A stretch of DNA of 44,008 nt from Chloroflexota bacterium (lineage in GTDB: Bacteria > Chloroflexota > Anaerolineae > Aggregatilineales > J027), in contig JAADYW010000133.1 of assembly GCA_010092845.1 (NCBI GenBank), forward strand, positions 1 through 44,008, written 5' to 3'. Of the stretch, positions 41,428-44,008 are shown in pieces. The translations under genes and the position numbers were made by a program. The notes below the pieces were generated by a model. The model saw only the letters and a list, made by a program, of their open reading frames with translations, did not search any database and was not told the DNA's origin. The stretch's first letter is position 1; each line of letters opens with the position of its first letter.

Positions 41428-42423
41428 ATGACGCTATCTGCCGCACCATCCTGGCCGGTTGTTGGACACCGTTGGGCTGTAGCCCAGCTTGATCAGATGA
41501 TCCAGAATCGTCGGGTTCATCACGCTTATCTGATAACAGGTCCAGCCGCGACTGGAAAGAAGACCCTGGCCCGAGCCTTTGCAATGGCACTGAACTGCAC
41601 CGGGGCACGTCCGCCGTGCGGCGAATGCCGTTCTTGCCGTCTTGTGATGCACCAGTCGCACCCTGATGTCACCGTTACGCAGGCTGATGAAGTGGGCGGT
41701 GTGCTCAGGATAGACCGGCTGCGTGAACTACAGCGGGTACTGGCTTTGCGACCATACGAGGCCTCTTATCGCGTTGCAATTCTAGGCCGGTTTCATGAGG
41801 CCAACCTTGCGACCCAAAATGCCATTCTGAAGACTCTTGAGGAACCCTCGCCCCATGCTGTGTTGGTCTTGACCAGTGAATATCCGGAAATCCTGTTGCC
41901 GACCATAAGCTCCCGCTGCCTGGTGCTCAATTTACGTACGCTATCCCTAGAGGATACTTACCAGACGCTCTGGCAACGCTATGGTGAGGCAGATGAGGCT
42001 CATCTTTCACTGGTGGCGCGGCTTTCATCTGGCCGGCTTGGTTGGGCAATCCGGGTGTTGGAGGATCCATCGCAGCTTGACTTACGGAACACGGCGCTGG
42101 ATATTCTGGCGCGTGTGCTCCAGACTTCAAGCCGGGTGGCGCGCTTTCACCAGGTGAGCGAACTGGCTGGGGACAAGACACTGCTCTTGACGTATCTCGA
42201 TTACTGGCTGGCCTACTGGCGTGATGTACTGCTGTTGACGAGCGCCAGCCAGGCACCAATCGTGAATGTCGACCGTGAGCCGGAGTTGCTGGCTTTGACC
42301 CACCGTATAGACTACAGTGCGGCATTCCACGCCTTGCAGGCGACGCGGCGTACCATCGCCTATCTAAATCGCAATGCCAACACGCGCCTGGCTATGGAGG
42401 TTCTAACGGTGGATTATCCGTAG
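41428..42423 (+). CDS. holB: DNA polymerase III delta-prime subunit
   Basis: The 331-residue clamp-loader subunit has a Walker-A-like GPAATGKKTLARAF, a zinc-binding cysteine cluster (CTGARPPCGECRSC) and the conserved SRC motif TISSRCLVL. It also has the helix IDRLRELQRVLALRPYE and NLATQNAILKTLEEPSP, typical of DnaX/HolB. It helps to load the sliding clamp at replication forks. The first 16 residues vary within the family. A GGAGA lies about 15 nt before the ATG, a little far. The gene converges with the histidine kinase, 11 bp apart. Confidence 0.9.
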   Translation: MTLSAAPSWPVVGHRWAVAQLDQMIQNRRVHHAYLITGPAATGKKTLARAFAMALNCTGARPPCGECRSCRLVMHQSHPDVTVTQADEVGGVLRIDRLRELQRVLALRPYEASYRVAILGRFHEANLATQNAILKTLEEPSPHAVLVLTSEYPEILLPTISSRCLVLNLRTLSLEDTYQTLWQRYGEADEAHLSLVARLSSGRLGWAIRVLEDPSQLDLRNTALDILARVLQTSSRVARFHQVSELAGDKTLLLTYLDYWLAYWRDVLLLTSASQAPIVNVDREPELLALTHRIDYSAAFHALQATRRTIAYLNRNANTRLAMEVLTVDYP

Positions 42424-42434
42424 GCGAGGCAGTT

Positions 42435-43700
42435 CTAATACGCCGCCGGCGGAATAGGCAAAGCGACAGTGAACGTAGAACCCTGATTCGGGCCCGGGCT
42501 TTCAGCCCAGATCCGCCCTCGATGCGCTTCAATAACGCTCTTGGCGATTGAAAGCCCCAATCCCATGCCGCCATGGTGCCGCGTCATATGGTCCTCAACC
42601 TGGTGGAATGGACGGAAGATGTCCTGCATATCATCTTCAGGAATACCGACGCCGTTGTCGGTAACCCGTATCCAGAGTTCATTTTCATGCTGGCGGCATT
42701 CAACCAGGATCTTGCCGTTCTGAGGCGGGGTGAATTTAATTGCGTTGTTGAGCAGATTCCCCAGTGCCATGACAATTTTGCCGCGGTCAACGCGCATGTT
42801 GATGTCGGCGTTTGCCGGTGCAAATGTTACGGTGTGGCCCTTGGCCACGGCAATGTCGAGGACATCGCTCTTGGTCAACTCGATGAGCTGGGTAACGGAC
42901 ATTGGCTCAAGCTGCAGCTCCGATTCGCCCAATTCCAGGAAACGCAGGTTTGTCATATCTTCAATCAAGCTGCGCATGTGCAGGGCGCTATTGAGCACTG
43001 CCGCGGCATGTTCGCTCATTTCTCCCTGCGCTTCCTGTTGCAGGAAGGAAGCGTAGCCCATGATTACGCCTAGCGGCGTACGGAGTTCGTGCGAGGCAAT
43101 GGAGATGAAATCGCTTTTCAGTTTATCGACCTGGCTGAGTTCTTTGTTGGCCTTCTGGAGTTTGTCGACGAGTTGGGCGTTTTCAAGCGCAATCGCGGCT
43201 TGCGAGGCAAGGACCTGCAGGTAGTGGGCATCGTGCTCTTCCCAATGGTCGCCTTTCTTATTAACGGCTTCAAGCGCGCCGATCACCCGGTTTTTGATCC
43301 GCATAGGAACGCCAAGTAGAGAGCGTGTCTGAAACCCGCTCTTGTCATCTGCAGTGCGAAAATGCCGGGGGTCCTGGCTCACATCGTTGAGAATAATAGT
43401 CCGATTCTCGCGGATGATTGAGCCCGCCAGGCTGCCGCGGAGCGGCACAGGGATACGAATAAGCTCATTGGTGTGCTCGGTCTTGGATGACAACGCGACA
43501 AAATGCAATTCGTTGGTATTCGGATCCAACAGAATCACCGAGGCCGATTCAGCATTCAAGACTTCTGCAGAAGCATCCATGAGCTGGGTGAGAATATGCT
43601 CAATCGAAAGGCTGGAGTTCAGCACCAAGCTGATCTCGACCAGGCGATTAAGAACGTTGAGTTGGCTTTGTGTCGTATCCTCTGGCTCGAGCATGCTCAT
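42435..43700 (-). CDS. GAF-domain sensor histidine kinase
   Basis: The 421-residue protein has no transmembrane helix. A GAF domain (about 30-175: VEISLVLNSSLSIEHILTQL, RSLLGVPMRIKNRVIGALEA) is followed by a short coiled coil and a kinase core. The H-box has H204 (SIASHELRTPLG), the N-box LGNLLNNAIKFTPP, G1 VTDNGVGIPEDD, and G2 GGMGLGLSIAKSVIEAH. It should phosphorylate a response regulator after a cytoplasmic signal is sensed by the GAF domain. No response regulator gene is next to it. ATG 43700 is preceded by AGCAGGTT; ATG 43694 is also in frame. Confidence 0.92.
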   Translation of the reverse strand: MSMLEPEDTTQSQLNVLNRLVEISLVLNSSLSIEHILTQLMDASAEVLNAESASVILLDPNTNELHFVALSSKTEHTNELIRIPVPLRGSLAGSIIRENRTIILNDVSQDPRHFRTADDKSGFQTRSLLGVPMRIKNRVIGALEAVNKKGDHWEEHDAHYLQVLASQAAIALENAQLVDKLQKANKELSQVDKLKSDFISIASHELRTPLGVIMGYASFLQQEAQGEMSEHAAAVLNSALHMRSLIEDMTNLRFLELGESELQLEPMSVTQLIELTKSDVLDIAVAKGHTVTFAPANADINMRVDRGKIVMALGNLLNNAIKFTPPQNGKILVECRQHENELWIRVTDNGVGIPEDDMQDIFRPFHQVEDHMTRHHGGMGLGLSIAKSVIEAHRGRIWAESPGPNQGSTFTVALPIPPAAY

Positions 43701-43928
43701 AACCTGCTTGACTGATTTGTTTGGTAACTAAATCTGATCCTGAGACTCCCAATATAGGACTAAATCCTACTCAACTTCCCGGATCTGCGCAACGAATCTT
43801 AACTTGAGCTATGATTTAGCCCTGATGAAAGCGCGCGTTCCGTTAACCCTACCTAAATGCAACAACCAGCTAGCCTGCTGCTAGTCTCTCCCATTCCTCC
43901 GATTGGCCTGTTTTCACCTGCCGACAGA

Positions 43929-43957
43929 TTGCCGGCCTTCGAGGCGAGCGTTATAAT
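43929..43957 (+). promoter_or_regulatory. Predicted sigma-70-type promoter reading off the right edge
   Basis: TTGCCG (43929-43934) and a perfect TATAAT (43952-43957) are separated by 17 bp. The start point would be near 43964. Confidence 0.6.
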
Positions 43958-43975
43958 GATGAGCAAAACATCAGG

Positions 43976-44008
43976 GTGAGACCGCCAACAATCGTTATAT
44001 TCGTACCA
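43976..44008 (+). CDS. Possible first codons of a gene continuing beyond the window
   Basis: From GTG at 43976 the frame is open to the last base (MRPPTIVIFVP), with a beta-strand-like TIVIFV. The strong promoter just upstream supports transcription here, but only 11 codons are visible, no clear ribosome binding site is present, and the true start may lie outside the window. Confidence 0.25.
   Translation, partial: MRPPTIVIFVP

Larger units (their letters stand above)
43701..44008. other. 308-bp divergent intergenic region at the right edge
   Basis: Upstream of the histidine kinase a TAGGA-n5-TCCTA inverted repeat sits at about 43755-43769, and a minus-strand TTGCGC to TAGGAT pair with 17-bp spacing may be the kinase promoter (weak). 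Toward the window edge lies the strong rightward promoter listed separately. No complete gene was found. Confidence 0.45.

Noticed and set aside
1-44008. tRNA, rRNA, CRISPR array, insertion sequence or prophage
   Set aside because: No regularly spaced direct repeats, transposase or phage genes, or cloverleaf sequences were recognised by eye; a covariance-model search would be decisive for small RNAs.

Overview
This 44 kb window is a gene-dense bacterial chromosome segment of moderately high G+C. No rRNA, tRNA, CRISPR array, insertion sequence or prophage was recognised. The gene mix suggests a Chloroflexota genome, probably Anaerolineae-like: a TlpA/PPC secreted protein, a membrane-embedded spermidine-synthase-like enzyme with DUF350/DUF2617/DUF4178 partners, an O-antigen-ligase/TPR fusion, a MoxR/CoxE-type vWA pair, and a NadE close to what I recall from that phylum. 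This placement is an inference from protein resemblance, not from a marker gene.

Layout. 1-1604 (-): start of a secreted thioredoxin-like protein with PPC domains, cut by the window edge. 1786-5252 (-): three-gene 2-oxoacid dehydrogenase operon (E1 alpha, E1 beta, E2) with its own promoter and terminator. 5571-8922 (+): L,D-transpeptidase, LON-domain protein, plsX and a TatA/B-like protein. 8941-12058 (-): dnaJ-like, htrA-like, nadE. 12362-14858 (+): gatA and a sugar nucleotidyltransferase. 15000-21403 (+): FGGY kinase, a fused E1 alpha-beta dehydrogenase, a GH13 glucosidase, a 50-residue small ORF, a DUF2617-like gene and a DUF350 gene. 21400-25004 (-): two DUF4178 zinc-ribbon proteins, a 58-residue membrane microprotein and the membrane aminopropyltransferase. 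25186-26001: two small uncharacterised genes. 26126-30644 (+): pseudo-receiver, MoxR ATPase, Nudix hydrolase, zinc-ribbon membrane protein, vWA protein and a creatininase-family protein. 30652-33183 (-): O-antigen ligase/TPR fusion. 33432-35935 (+): cystathionine beta-synthase and gamma-lyase. 36029-36943 (-): two thioredoxin-fold genes. 37157-38505 (+): low-molecular-weight tyrosine phosphatase and fructosamine kinase. 38477-41121 (-): corC-like, cdd, recO. 41428-43700: holB (+) and a GAF histidine kinase (-). 43929-44008 (+): a good promoter and perhaps the first codons of the next gene.

The most interesting part is 20263-25065. Two convergent transcription units meet at a CTAG that serves as the stop codon of both DUF350 and the aminopropyltransferase. 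They hold an enzyme predicted to work at the membrane, a four-helix DUF350 protein, a DUF2617-like protein, two zinc-ribbon DUF4178 proteins, and two very small ORFs (58 and 50 residues) that a 60-residue cutoff would miss. The 58-residue ORF has one transmembrane helix, a glycine-rich tail and a ribosome binding site overlapping the upstream stop codon. I read this as a polyamine-linked membrane or envelope system; its function is not known to me.

Gene starts were moved from the longest ORF to an internal start wherever a ribosome binding site or family alignment argued for it; each such case is stated in its entry.
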